NCBI RefSeq assembly: GCF_003289955.1
Contig: NZ_QLZR01000001.1
Span: forward strand, 682,001-746,000
Source: Planococcus halotolerans
Lineage (GTDB): Bacteria > Bacillota > Bacilli > Bacillales_A > Planococcaceae
DNA: 64,000 nucleotides
Reading direction: 5' to 3'
Position numbers and translations under genes: made by a program. The notes below the pieces were generated by a model that was not told the DNA's origin, did no database searches, and saw nothing but the letters and a program-made list of their open reading frames with translations. Of the stretch, positions 42,990-52,307 are shown one piece after another. The stretch's first letter is position 1; every line of letters begins with the position of its first letter.

Positions 42990-44330
42990 ATGGAGATCAG
43001 AAAAATTGAAGGAGATTTACTGACGCCGATTGCCGTATTTAACCGGCTGAAGGGCCCGAGAAAGTTTTTACTGGAAAGTTCGCTTAAAACGTCGCTTACC
43101 GGCCGCTATTCGTTTATCGGCGCCGATCCGGTTAAGTCTTTTATCGGCGAGAAAGAGCAGTTGATGGAAATCAACCACAGAACCGGCGAAGAAACGTTCC
43201 ACCAGGGAAAGCCGCTGGAAATATTGAAGAATCTGGTGCCGACCGATCGTGAGTCGATTGAAGGATTGCCGTTTACCGGCGGCGCGCTTGGATATATCGG
43301 CTACGATGCCATTGCAGCATACGAGCCTGTTGAGGCAGCACGCGTGAACAGCCTGCAAATGCCGGATATCCATTTGCACGATTACCAGACCATTGTAATA
43401 TTCGACCACGTAAAGCATGACGTAACAATAGTGTCTACTGAAGGCAAAACCGAAGAAGTCGCAGCACAACTACATGATACGGAACAGCCGGCTGGCTCCG
43501 AATCGCAGTCGCCACTTGCTTTCCGGTCAACAACGGATGCCGACAGTTTCAAACAGAAAGTGAAGTTGGCCAAAAAACATATCGAAAACGGCGATGTGTT
43601 TCAAATTGTATTATCGCAGCGACTGTCCGCTGACTACAAAGGAGACTCTTTCAACCTCTACCGAAAATTGCGCAAGCAAAACCCGTCTCCATATCAGTTT
43701 TACATCGATTTCACGGATTATGCTGTGGTCGGGGCGTCGCCTGAGAGTTTATTGACCCTGCGGGGTGGCCATATGGTGACCAATCCGATTGCCGGCACAC
43801 GAAAACGCGGACGGACCGAAGAGGAAGACGAGCATCTGGCCGCAGATCTGGAGCAGGATGAAAAAGAACGTGCAGAACATCAGATGCTGGTCGATCTCAG
43901 CCGCAATGACGTCGGCCGTGTAGCTGCCATCGGTTCGGTGAAAATACCGAAATATATGAAAATCGAACGTTACCAGCATGTCATGCATCTGGTATCGGAA
44001 GTCACCGGCGAACTCGGTGGTGATATGCATCCACTCGATGCACTTGTTTCCTGTCTGCCGGCGGGAACGGTGTCCGGAGCACCCAAAGTCCGCGCCATGC
44101 AGTTGATCCAGCAATTCGAAGAAGAACGAAGAGGCGTCTACGGCGGAGCCATCGGTTACCTTGGCAACAACGGGAACCTCGACATGGCGCTCGCCATCCG
44201 AACGTTCGTCGTCAAAGACGGCCAAGTCCATGTCCAGGCAGGTGCCGGCATCGTTTACGACTCAATTCCCCAGGCGGAATTCGAAGAGACGTTGCACAAA
44301 GCCCGTTCGCTGACGGAGGTGTTCGGATGA
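42990..44330 (+). CDS. trpE: Anthranilate synthase component I
   Basis: Chorismate-binding enzyme of 446 residues. It keeps the tryptophan feedback motif LLESS...GRYSFIG at residues 27-44 and the catalytic blocks PIAGTRKRG, DLSRNDVGRV, AGTVSGAPKVRAMQLI and YGGAIGYLG. With TrpG it makes anthranilate from chorismate and glutamine. The T-box and feedback motif favour TrpE over PabB. It is somewhat shorter than B. subtilis TrpE. ATGA overlap with trpG. Confidence 0.93.
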   Translation: MEIRKIEGDLLTPIAVFNRLKGPRKFLLESSLKTSLTGRYSFIGADPVKSFIGEKEQLMEINHRTGEETFHQGKPLEILKNLVPTDRESIEGLPFTGGALGYIGYDAIAAYEPVEAARVNSLQMPDIHLHDYQTIVIFDHVKHDVTIVSTEGKTEEVAAQLHDTEQPAGSESQSPLAFRSTTDADSFKQKVKLAKKHIENGDVFQIVLSQRLSADYKGDSFNLYRKLRKQNPSPYQFYIDFTDYAVVGASPESLLTLRGGHMVTNPIAGTRKRGRTEEEDEHLAADLEQDEKERAEHQMLVDLSRNDVGRVAAIGSVKIPKYMKIERYQHVMHLVSEVTGELGGDMHPLDALVSCLPAGTVSGAPKVRAMQLIQQFEEERRGVYGGAIGYLGNNGNLDMALAIRTFVVKDGQVHVQAGAGIVYDSIPQAEFEETLHKARSLTEVFG

Positions 44331-44896
44331 TTCTCCTGATCGATCATTTCGATTCATTTACTTATAATATTTATCAGGCCGTTTCTCTATTGGGACGCGA
44401 AGTTGAAGTTGTGCGCTACGGCGTGCTGACGGCTGAGGAAATTCTTGAGCGGGAACCCGAAGCCATCATTCTGTCCCCTGGACCGGGGCATCCCGATGCA
44501 GCCCCGGAATCGATCCGGCTGATCCAGCTTGCCGGCGACAGGGTTCCCCTGCTTGGCATCTGCCTCGGCCACCAATTGATCGGTGCTGCTTTCGGCGGAA
44601 CAATTACGCATGCACCGGTCATCCGCCACGGAAAAGTATCTGCCATTTCGCACGACAATCAAGGTATGTTTTCGGAAATGGCAGCTCCGCTCCCTGCGAT
44701 GCGCTATCATTCGCTGGTGATCGAGGCGGGTTCGCTTCCTTCGTGTCTGGAAGTTCAAGCCGTTTCCGAAGATGATGGAATGATCATGGCCGTAAAACAT
44801 ACCAATTATCCGATTTACGGCATCCAGTTTCATCCGGAGTCGATTGGGACTCCGGACGGAGACAAATTGATGGAAGGATTTTTGAATAGGATATGA
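44327..44896 (+). CDS. trpG: Anthranilate/PABA synthase glutamine amidotransferase
   Basis: Class I glutamine amidotransferase of 189 residues with the nucleophile Cys79 in LLGICLGHQ and the His-Glu pair in GIQFHPESIG. It supplies ammonia to TrpE; in related bacilli one such protein also serves PabB. It overlaps trpE by ATGA. No further trp gene follows: a terminator ends the operon. Confidence 0.92.
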   Translation: MILLIDHFDSFTYNIYQAVSLLGREVEVVRYGVLTAEEILEREPEAIILSPGPGHPDAAPESIRLIQLAGDRVPLLGICLGHQLIGAAFGGTITHAPVIRHGKVSAISHDNQGMFSEMAAPLPAMRYHSLVIEAGSLPSCLEVQAVSEDDGMIMAVKHTNYPIYGIQFHPESIGTPDGDKLMEGFLNRI

Positions 44897-44900
44897 AAAT

Positions 44901-44950
44901 AAAAAGCGGAATTCCTGCACCATGTGAGTGGATGGGAATTCCGCTTTTTT
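44901..44950 (+). terminator. Terminator of trpEG
   Basis: Stem AAAAGCGGAATTCC / GGAATTCCGCTTTT with T run, directly after the trpG stop. Confidence 0.92.
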
Positions 44951-45027
44951 GTCTCTGCTTATATGCTGCACTATCATCTGCTAAATTTCATTGCCTTTGA
45001 CTCCCTCATCTTCTGTAAAAAAGTTAA

Positions 45028-45846
45028 CTATCCTTCGAACGGCAAAGGCTGCGTCCCATCTATATCCATAAAGTTATATTTTCTTGCCAGTTCAGCCACC
45101 ATCAATGCGTCGCCAGCGAAATTGGAGACCTCAGAGTCCGTCGCCAATGCCACAACTGCACGTCCTACATAAGCTGTGGTTTCCGTAGTTCCGTCCTTTG
45201 GCCCAAAACCAGCATCTCTAACCCGCTCCGTCCGCATCCATCCTGGACAAACAGCAACTGCAGAAATACCGAATTCCTTCAATTCCTGTGCCATGCCAAG
45301 AGTCATTCGATTGATGGCATTCATCGCTAAATCGTAATATAAATTGCCAGATATTTTGTTTTTGACAAAGAATGTGATGTTTACAATTAACCCTTTTTGA
45401 TGCTGCTCCATTAAAGGCACAGCATATCGAGTCGTAAGCAAATAAGCTTGCGGTCCAGCACCTATCATCGCATCCCAATGTTCTGATGGCCTTTCCCAAA
45501 AATGCCGGCCATCGCCAGCAGGCAGAGAATCTTCGGAGCCACCGAATACACTATTGACTAAGATGTCGATTCGGCCGTGTTCCAATTCAATTTGCTCAAA
45601 CAAGCTTTTCACATCGTGCTCCCTTGTATGATCACATTGAAAAGCGATGCCTTTACCTCCTCTTGAAGTAACACCTTCGGCAGTTTCCTCAATCGTTTCT
45701 GACCGATTATCGGTTGTAGACCCTTTTACACTTCGCCCTGTGACATATACCGTTGCTCCTGCACTGCCCAGTTCGAAGGCTATCCCTCTTCCCGCGCCTC
45801 GGGATGCACCAGTCACTACAGCGATCTTCCCTTGTAATGGTTTCAT
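45028..45846 (-). CDS. SDR-family protein with altered catalytic lysine
   Basis: Short-chain dehydrogenase of 272 residues, DHRS1-like, with TGASRGAGRGIA, CDHTREHDVKSLF and NSVFGG. At the active site the tyrosine is present (Tyr171) but the lysine of YxxxK reads methionine: YDLAMNAINRM. The usual serine position reads threonine in NITFF. Cofactor binding should remain; catalysis is doubtful. A single A-to-T change turns the lysine codon AAG into ATG. Confidence 0.88.
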   Translation of the reverse strand: MKPLQGKIAVVTGASRGAGRGIAFELGSAGATVYVTGRSVKGSTTDNRSETIEETAEGVTSRGGKGIAFQCDHTREHDVKSLFEQIELEHGRIDILVNSVFGGSEDSLPAGDGRHFWERPSEHWDAMIGAGPQAYLLTTRYAVPLMEQHQKGLIVNITFFVKNKISGNLYYDLAMNAINRMTLGMAQELKEFGISAVAVCPGWMRTERVRDAGFGPKDGTTETTAYVGRAVVALATDSEVSNFAGDALMVAELARKYNFMDIDGTQPLPFEG

Positions 45847-45964
45847 ATTCTTCCCCCTCCCTTACCCGCCGCAATTTTAAATTAAGGACATTTTTAAATG
45901 CAGTTGTTGTTAACAAGCCAATTTTCGAATTTGATTTTCATTGAATTTTATTCTGAAAGTGAAA

Positions 45965-46309
45965 TCACTTCATGCTCTTCTTAACATTTTCCGGAATCAT
46001 CACAACCGCAGTCGACAGATCAACCGGCGAAAATCCGGGGTCAATGCACTCCTGCCAGTAAGCCATATGCTTTTCGTCAATCCAGTGAGTCGACGTTTCC
46101 ACTTCCTGACCGCCCTCGCCCTGGATTGAATACCAATAGAGATACTCACTGCCGTCGAGCGTTTCACGGAAAATCGTCTCGACATACATTTTTTCGCCCT
46201 CTAAGGTAACCAAAACATCTTTCATATTGTCATTCAGAAAGGCCAGCCATTCATCTACAACAGCTGACTTTCCATCTTTTACACGAAATCTTGTTAATTC
46301 TATATTCAT
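45965..46309 (-). CDS. DUF6176-like protein
   Basis: Protein of 114 residues. MNIELTRFRVKDGKS, EGEKMYVETIFRE and EYLYWYSIQGEGG match what I remember of the DUF6176 family, whose function is unknown. Soluble, no signal. Confidence 0.7.
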   Translation of the reverse strand: MNIELTRFRVKDGKSAVVDEWLAFLNDNMKDVLVTLEGEKMYVETIFRETLDGSEYLYWYSIQGEGGQEVETSTHWIDEKHMAYWQECIDPGFSPVDLSTAVVMIPENVKKSMK

Positions 46310-46335
46310 TTATGATTCTCCAATCTCATTTATTC

Positions 46336-46367
46336 GAATAAATCGTTATTTGAATAAATCGTTATTT
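46336..46367. repeat. Perfect 16-bp direct repeat
   Basis: GAATAAATCGTTATTT occurs twice in tandem, followed by a partial third start (GAATATGG). The second copy overlaps the stop codon of the DUF3885-like gene, so the repeat probably arose by duplication of the gene's 3' end. Confidence 0.85.
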
Positions 46368-47012
46368 GAATATGGCATCAATCTTTTCTCTGTCGTAATC
46401 GAGGATCCAATCGTTATATTGTTCGTATAAAAAACGGATACCTTCTTTATCCGCAGCGATGATATCGCATCCCCGATCATCGTAGAGATGGTAAATCAGT
46501 TGCTGGGATACATTAATCAAATAAATCCGGGCGTCACTCCCCTGGTAGTTAGTAATCTTCGAAGGGTGACCAAAATCCTGGTAGCAGATAGCCTGCAATA
46601 ATTGCGGGTAGCGAATATCCTTTTTGCGGCAGGCATAGCTGAAGCGGTGAGTCGTGATGTCACCTTCATCGAATTCTGATAGTTCGATACCTTTCAACTG
46701 TAACTTATATAAGGCCTGTTGTTGCTTGATGTATTTCTTATAAACATTTAAAGGCTTTTTGCGAATAAAAGAAGTGTTTCGCCATGTAATCAGGTCTGTC
46801 ACGAACAGGATTTCATCGTCTTCATCGAAGGCCGCGCCGAACAAAGCTGTGGCCCGCTCGAAAGCCTGCGTTAAATAGCCAGGTTCAGTATAAGATAGTT
46901 TTGGATTGGAAATCTCGAAGCGAATCCCCGGTTCCCACACATAAAACAGAGCTGGCGCAAGTTCGATTCCATTAAAAGATTTGTCCAAAAATAATTGCAG
47001 TTTGTCAGCCAT
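46362..47012 (-). CDS. DUF3885-like protein
   Basis: Soluble protein of 216 residues; the C-terminal part with IYHLYDDRGCDIIAADKEGI and LYEQYNDWILDYDRE fits the DUF3885 pattern. Often found as immunity-like or orphan genes in bacilli; the function is unknown. Its 3' end is duplicated as a 16-bp tandem repeat. Confidence 0.72.
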   Translation of the reverse strand: MADKLQLFLDKSFNGIELAPALFYVWEPGIRFEISNPKLSYTEPGYLTQAFERATALFGAAFDEDDEILFVTDLITWRNTSFIRKKPLNVYKKYIKQQQALYKLQLKGIELSEFDEGDITTHRFSYACRKKDIRYPQLLQAICYQDFGHPSKITNYQGSDARIYLINVSQQLIYHLYDDRGCDIIAADKEGIRFLYEQYNDWILDYDREKIDAIFK

Positions 47013-47048
47013 TGGATTCCTCCGCTTTTCTATAGGTTACACTTAGTA

Positions 47049-47388
47049 TTACTCCACTTTTAAGATGCTCAAATGATCTGTTGTCGCAATCAGATCAATC
47101 TTCTTGTCGTCCTTTTGGTAAATTGGCGTGAGTTCTCCTTCTACCTGCTCCCAGCCATCCAGCTTCATTGCCAATTGATAACTCCAGGGAATTCCGTTGT
47201 CACCGGAAGCTTTCGGCCACTCGTAATTCTTTCCGAATTCGTTTTCTTCAACGAGTGTGGCGCTTTGAGGAACCGGAAAATCCAGTAACTTCGCGTCTGC
47301 TTTGTAACTTGTAGTAAGTACAATAGCTGAAATACCACCTATCATGAACAAAGCGCTTAAGGTGATTGGCCATATGAATTTTTTTTAT
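47049..47388 (-). pseudogene. Small exported protein with damaged start
   Basis: The frame from about 47380 reads like an exported protein (FIWPITLSALFMIGGISAIV, then a soluble part to SILKVE). AAGGAG seven bases upstream points at 47388, where an ATG should stand; the sequence there is ATA followed by a run of A, and the frame is shifted with an immediate TAA. Replacing the two A by G would give MKKFIWPITL. A start at the TTG (47351) or ATG (47345) lacks a binding site and loses most of the signal peptide. Confidence 0.65.
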
Positions 47389-47615
47389 GAAGATTCTCCT
47401 TGTGATTAAAGTTTTTCTCCACGGAAAAAATCTTTCCTATTATTTAAACTCTGCCCTTTCACCAAATGTTTCAATTTCTTCATACTTACAATATACAGAT
47501 TGTGGAAAAATAAAACCATCTACAATCTTATAAGCCATTCGACTTCCACCGTATCTTTGTGTACACTTAATAAGAACATATGTTTTCTTTTTGAACGCAT
47601 AAAGGGGGAATCCGG

Positions 47616-49427
47616 ATGAGTAAAAATGTTTTTTTAGAAACGTGGAAGTTGGATAGTCTATTCAAAGGTTTTGGCGATTCATTGGAGCTGCTTGAATTGA
47701 TGGCCCAGACAAAACTTGGCATTGAGGAATGCACGGAGAGGATTATTGCGCTGAATTTGTCTACTGGCCAATCCAACGAGAAATTAATCGCCATCGTACT
47801 CCGGGATATGGGCTGCATTCAAAACGCTGTATCACAAATTAGTTCGTTTATCGTTTGCCTGCTTGCTGAAAAACCGGCAAATCAAAAAGCGATCTCCCTG
47901 CAAGGTCAGATTTCCTCAATTAAAGCAGATCACAGTTCTTTGGTTCAACGTTTTCAAAAGAAGGTTGCAGAAATGGAACCGTCCCTTTGGAACACACTGA
48001 TAAATACAGAAAGCTTACAGGATTATCGTTTTATTTTAGAAGAGTGGCGGGAAAATGCGAATTCCGGTTTATCTGTCGAAGAAGAAAAGCTGATTTCCAA
48101 TCTGATGGTTGATGGTTACCATGCCTGGAATGATTTATACCGATCCATCATTAATAATTTGCGGGTAACGATTGATGTCGATGACAGAGAACAAGAATTT
48201 TCTATTGGTCAGGCAACTAATTTACGGTCACGTACTGATCAGACAATCCGAAAAAACGCTTTTATTGCTTTAGAAAACACTTGGACGAACCAGCAAGAGA
48301 CGATGGCCAGGATATTGAATCATATTACCGGCTTCCGTCTGCAGGTTGATCAAAAGCGAGGAAAATCGAACAGCCTGGAGCAGTCATTAAAAGATAATCG
48401 GATGAGTGAAGCGACTTTGCGAGCCATGTGGCAGGTTGTCGCCCGCCATAAACCAGCGTTTGTCGATTACCTGGACCATAAAGCACAGCTGGACGGACAC
48501 GACCAAATGCCTTCCTATGATTTTTGGGCACCTTACTCAGAAAAGAAAACATCCATCGATTATCAGAATGGTGCGGAGTTTCTTCTGGAGCAATTTCGTC
48601 AGTTCGGACCGGAATTGGAAGGCTTCGCTCGGACTGCGTTTAAAAAGGGCTGGGTCGAAGCGGAAAACAGACCAGGAAAATCAGCGCTTGCTTTTTGTGC
48701 AGGCTTTCCGCTGTCGGAGGAATCCCGCGTATTCCTGACATTTGACGGCTCAATGACCAGCCTCCTGACTTTGGCTCACGAATTAGGCCACGCCTTCCAT
48801 AACCATTCGTTGAAATCAGTCGCCCCCTTAAACCAGAAATATGGCATGAGCACTGCCGAAACAGCTTCCACTTTTGCTGAAATGATTGTCTTGGACGCGG
48901 CGATTGAGCAAGCGGAAGATCGAAATGAAAAGCTTCAGCTGCTCGATGAAAAAATAAAACGCAGCGTCATGAATTTCATGAATCTGCATTCCAGATTTCT
49001 TTTTGAAGAAAGACTGTATGAAGCGCGTAAACAAGGAATGGTATCAGCAGATCGCCTGAATCGGATGATGGAAGATGCCCTTAATGAAGCCTATGCCGGT
49101 TCCATGAGCCATTTACCTGTTCATTCCTGGATTTCAACGCCTCATTTCTATATCACTTCTTCTCCTTTCTACAATTTCCCTTATACATTCGGCTATCTCT
49201 TTGCCGTCAGTATTTATGCAAAAGCCAAGGAACAAGGCAAAGATTTTGAGAAGAATTATTTAGCGTTGCTGCGTGATTCGGGAAGCATGAATGTGGAAGA
49301 TTTGGCAATGAAACATCTTGGGGAAGATATTACGCAGGAAAGTTTTTGGGAAAAAGGGATGGCTCTTTGCCTGAAGGATGTAGAGGAGTTTATACGGCTT
49401 TCGTCGAAGAGTCTTGTGAGTCAATAA
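47616..49427 (+). CDS. M3-family oligoendopeptidase, second paralogue
   Basis: Zinc metallopeptidase of 603 residues with HELGHAFHN near residue 388 and TAETASTFAEM supplying the third ligand. The architecture equals the gene at 20714 (same length, KLDSLFKG versus DLESLYAG near the N-terminus), but the sequences have diverged widely. GGGGGA before the ATG. Monocistronic with its own terminator. Confidence 0.92.
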   Translation: MSKNVFLETWKLDSLFKGFGDSLELLELMAQTKLGIEECTERIIALNLSTGQSNEKLIAIVLRDMGCIQNAVSQISSFIVCLLAEKPANQKAISLQGQISSIKADHSSLVQRFQKKVAEMEPSLWNTLINTESLQDYRFILEEWRENANSGLSVEEEKLISNLMVDGYHAWNDLYRSIINNLRVTIDVDDREQEFSIGQATNLRSRTDQTIRKNAFIALENTWTNQQETMARILNHITGFRLQVDQKRGKSNSLEQSLKDNRMSEATLRAMWQVVARHKPAFVDYLDHKAQLDGHDQMPSYDFWAPYSEKKTSIDYQNGAEFLLEQFRQFGPELEGFARTAFKKGWVEAENRPGKSALAFCAGFPLSEESRVFLTFDGSMTSLLTLAHELGHAFHNHSLKSVAPLNQKYGMSTAETASTFAEMIVLDAAIEQAEDRNEKLQLLDEKIKRSVMNFMNLHSRFLFEERLYEARKQGMVSADRLNRMMEDALNEAYAGSMSHLPVHSWISTPHFYITSSPFYNFPYTFGYLFAVSIYAKAKEQGKDFEKNYLALLRDSGSMNVEDLAMKHLGEDITQESFWEKGMALCLKDVEEFIRLSSKSLVSQ

Positions 49428-49476
49428 CCACTGCCCTGACAGTTTTCAATGGGCACCTTGAAGATTGGAAAATAGA

Positions 49477-49507
49477 AAAATATGCCGTTTTCCAACGGCA
49501 TATTTTT
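49477..49507 (+). terminator. Terminator of the second M3 peptidase gene
   Basis: Stem AAATATGCCGTT / AACGGCATATTT with a four-base loop and T run. Confidence 0.9.
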
Positions 49508-49544
49508 TATGGATTCATTTAATTTTTCGTAGCAAAAACTCTTT

Positions 49545-49973
49545 TCATTCGTTGCTCACCAAAAGATTTCCGGTTTCGACATCAAAAATCTTATATTGAA
49601 TTTCAAATACGTGATCTTTCGATACTGTTACTTCACAATAATAAGGGATGTCCAGCCCATAGGCATCTAGACCGGGAACGTCTGGAAAAGAAAAATATTC
49701 ATCTGCATCCACCATATGTAAAGTCGCATCAGCAGAACGGCCGGATGTCGAAATTTCAATCCTGCATTCACCTTCGACCACATCGTATTGCTTCAAAACC
49801 ATATATTTAAGGCTGGGAAGAGTCATTGTTAAAAGAAGAATTCCTAACAAAAAAATTCCTATCAACTGAATCGACCTCAGAAACTTGAACTTCCTGGTCA
49901 TGTACATATAGATAAAACCACCCGGTGCTGCTATAGCAAACAGCAATCCAAACGCCAGCAGTAAATAATACAA
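49545..49973 (-). CDS. Two-helix membrane protein with small soluble tail
   Basis: Unrecognised protein of 142 residues: two N-terminal helices and an outer domain with a pair of cysteines (GECRIEIS and YYCEVTV) that could form a disulfide. No known domain is visible. Confidence 0.7.
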   Translation of the reverse strand: MYYLLLAFGLLFAIAAPGGFIYMYMTRKFKFLRSIQLIGIFLLGILLLTMTLPSLKYMVLKQYDVVEGECRIEISTSGRSADATLHMVDADEYFSFPDVPGLDAYGLDIPYYCEVTVSKDHVFEIQYKIFDVETGNLLVSNE

Positions 49974-50158
49974 TTTCTCACATCCCCCGTTATAAATAAA
50001 ACCCTTTGCTTATTACGGAAAAGCGACTGATTGGTTTCGTTTATATAAATCCAGGTGAACGTTTTAAGAAAAGGTGAAACTAATTTGATTTATAAAAAAG
50101 ACTTTACAGACTCCTATTATCTATAATTAAATCAAAAAAATATGAATCTCATACTCTT

Positions 50159-50746
50159 TCACTTCTTCTGCACAATCAATACATACAATGATTCTGAAGG
50201 AAATACTTTTTCGACTATACGGAAACCGGCGTCCTTCATTTCCTGTTCCATCCCTGCCAAGGAAATTCTCGGGGCTTTATGGGATGATTCCACTTTGGGC
50301 TCAAGCTCGATACAGATTAAATGGCCGCCATCTTTCAACACATTTTTTATTTGCGTTAACGTTTGGTCCAATGGCTTGATTTCGTGCAATACCAATGAGG
50401 CAATCACCAAATCGATTGATTCATCAGGCACCGGTATATCCGAACCATCTGTGTGAACAGGAATGATGTTTTGAACTTCCGCGTGCAGAGCTTTCGTTTT
50501 TATGACCTCCAGCATTTCAGCATCCATATCCAGCGCATATACGTTAGCCGCCACTGCTTTCGCCGCCGGAATGGTAAAATAACCGGTTCCCGCTCCAAAA
50601 TCCAATACAGTATCCGTTTCCTTAATCGGAATCAGGCTCAATAATTTTTCTGGAGACAAGTCATCTTTTCGTGCGGGATTCTCCAGATAAGTCATTTTCC
50701 CATGAGACCCGTGCTTACTATGTGATTTGCAATGTTTCTCGTGCAT
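50159..50746 (-). CDS. Class I SAM-dependent methyltransferase with His/Cys-rich N-terminus
   Basis: Methyltransferase of 195 residues, motif I VLDFGAGTGYFTIP, motif post-I ALDMDAEML and the UbiE-like IASLVLHEI. The first 16 residues are unusually rich in His and Cys (HEKHCKSHSKHGSH), which could bind metal. GAGGAGG upstream. Last gene of a three-gene unit with the flavoprotein and the Rrf2 regulator. Confidence 0.87.
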   Translation of the reverse strand: MHEKHCKSHSKHGSHGKMTYLENPARKDDLSPEKLLSLIPIKETDTVLDFGAGTGYFTIPAAKAVAANVYALDMDAEMLEVIKTKALHAEVQNIIPVHTDGSDIPVPDESIDLVIASLVLHEIKPLDQTLTQIKNVLKDGGHLICIELEPKVESSHKAPRISLAGMEQEMKDAGFRIVEKVFPSESLYVLIVQKK

Positions 50747-50772
50747 TTCGTTTCCTCCTCTTACTGATCTTT

Positions 50773-51681
50773 TCAGCTGAATTTCTCTTCGATCATCGCG
50801 GCATTGATGCTGATGGCGGCCATGCTTCCTTCCGCAGCCGCAAAAATTAACTGGGACGCGCCGGCCAATGAAACATCTCCGCAGGCATAAACGCCTTCAA
50901 TATTCGTCCGTTTCATCTCGTCGCTTTCCACTCCGCCACGGTCATTGAGTTTACAGCCCAGCGATGATGCGACATCCGAAGCCAGCGTCCATTCCGGTGT
51001 TATGAATCCGCCTTCCCGCGAAATCGCTCCTCCATCTTCGAAAAGAATTTCCGTCAATTTGCCGTTCTCACCGTTTAACGCGCGGATCTTTTCTTCGTAA
51101 ACCCGAATGCCCCTGCTTTCCAGCAGACTTTTCTCTTCTGAAAGCAACTGCCGCCCATTTGTGCAATAAATTAAATCATCTGTCCAGTTCGACGCCACCT
51201 TCACCATATGCGATGCCGCTTCGTTATCTGAAATGACAGCCAGTGCCTTGTCCCGCATTTCCCAGCCATCGCAGAACGGGCAGCTGAACAGGCTTTTTCC
51301 GTAAAACTCTTTCACTCGTTTCACATCTGGCAAAATTTCTTTAAAGCCTATTGCCAGAATGATACGTTTTGCTTGGAATAACGTTCCATCTTCTGCTTCA
51401 AGATTGAACAGCTCATCTTCCTTGTTAACACGCACGACTCGCTGTTTCTGAATTTCAACGTCCGGGTACTTCGCCAATTCTTCATGGCCGATCCGTTTGA
51501 ATTCCTGCGGATCGACGCCATCCCGTGTGATGAATCCATGCGATTCCGAAACTACCGCATTGCGTGGTTTATTGTCATCGAACAGGACGGTTTTCCGCCG
51601 CGATCTCCCCAGCACGAGCGAGGCATTCAGCCCCGCCGGCCCTCCGCCGATTACTGCACAATCGAGTATCATTCCACTCAC
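50773..51681 (-). CDS. Thioredoxin reductase-like FAD/NAD(P) oxidoreductase
   Basis: Flavoprotein of 302 residues with the FAD motif AVIGGGPAGLNA, the redox-active CPFC (Cys134, Cys137) and ACGDVSLAG at the C-terminus. The CPFC context FSCPFCDGW matches small TrxB-like oxidoreductases that act on low-molecular thiols or pair with Rrf2 regulators. It begins 16 bp after the Rrf2 gene. Confidence 0.9.
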   Translation of the reverse strand: MSGMILDCAVIGGGPAGLNASLVLGRSRRKTVLFDDNKPRNAVVSESHGFITRDGVDPQEFKRIGHEELAKYPDVEIQKQRVVRVNKEDELFNLEAEDGTLFQAKRIILAIGFKEILPDVKRVKEFYGKSLFSCPFCDGWEMRDKALAVISDNEAASHMVKVASNWTDDLIYCTNGRQLLSEEKSLLESRGIRVYEEKIRALNGENGKLTEILFEDGGAISREGGFITPEWTLASDVASSLGCKLNDRGGVESDEMKRTNIEGVYACGDVSLAGASQLIFAAAEGSMAAISINAAMIEEKFS

Positions 51682-51696
51682 TCCTTTTTATTGAAA

Positions 51697-52110
51697 TTAA
51701 TTCTGGACACCGGCCTGCTTGTCTTCCGCCATTTTCACAATATCAATCAGCAGCTTGCTCTCGAGCTCCTGCTTCATATTGTCTTCTGCCTGCCGCATCA
51801 CGTTTTCAATAAGGCAGCCTTCATGATGGATCGAGCACTCGAATAAATTCGTGTCTCCTTCAATCGATTTGATGATATCGAGGAATGAAATTTCCTTTTT
51901 GCCTCTTGAAATTTTATAACCGCCTTTAACACCGGGAGTCGATTCAATCAGCCCGGATTTCGTCAGCTTGGTCAAAATTTTCGATAGATATGTCGGTGAC
52001 AGCTTCTGCATCGCAGCCAATTCCTGAACCCCTATCGGTTCCCCGTCAGACTGGCGCATGATATGGACCATCGTGTGCAAAGCGTAGTTCGTCGCGTTTG
52101 AATATTTCAT
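51697..52110 (-). CDS. Rrf2-family transcriptional regulator
   Basis: Regulator of 137 residues with the Rrf2 winged helix (NATNYALHTMVHIMRQ, LSPTYLSKILTKLTKSGLIES, GVKGGYKIS) and two cysteines in FECSIHHEGCLIENV, where iron-sulfur or thiol-sensing members carry theirs. First gene of the operon, so it likely controls it in response to redox or electrophile stress. Confidence 0.9.
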   Translation of the reverse strand: MKYSNATNYALHTMVHIMRQSDGEPIGVQELAAMQKLSPTYLSKILTKLTKSGLIESTPGVKGGYKISRGKKEISFLDIIKSIEGDTNLFECSIHHEGCLIENVMRQAEDNMKQELESKLLIDIVKMAEDKQAGVQN

Positions 52111-52307
52111 GATAACCTCCTGTGAGATTTATTCGCAGATATTAAAGACTCTATTTGTCTTTAATTAAATTTATCATATGCTTCAGCAAATATCAATTGC
52201 TCTGCACCTAATGAGTTCCGTTTCCTATTACAAAACACTAGTTTGACTAGCAATTTACATCTCAAATTATTTAGTTAGTTGCTTCTGTATTTGTAATAAA
52301 AACAAAC

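Noticed and set aside
46336-46367. Mobile-element target site or attachment site
   Set aside because: The 16-bp duplication is directly tandem with no insert between the copies and no integrase or transposase nearby.
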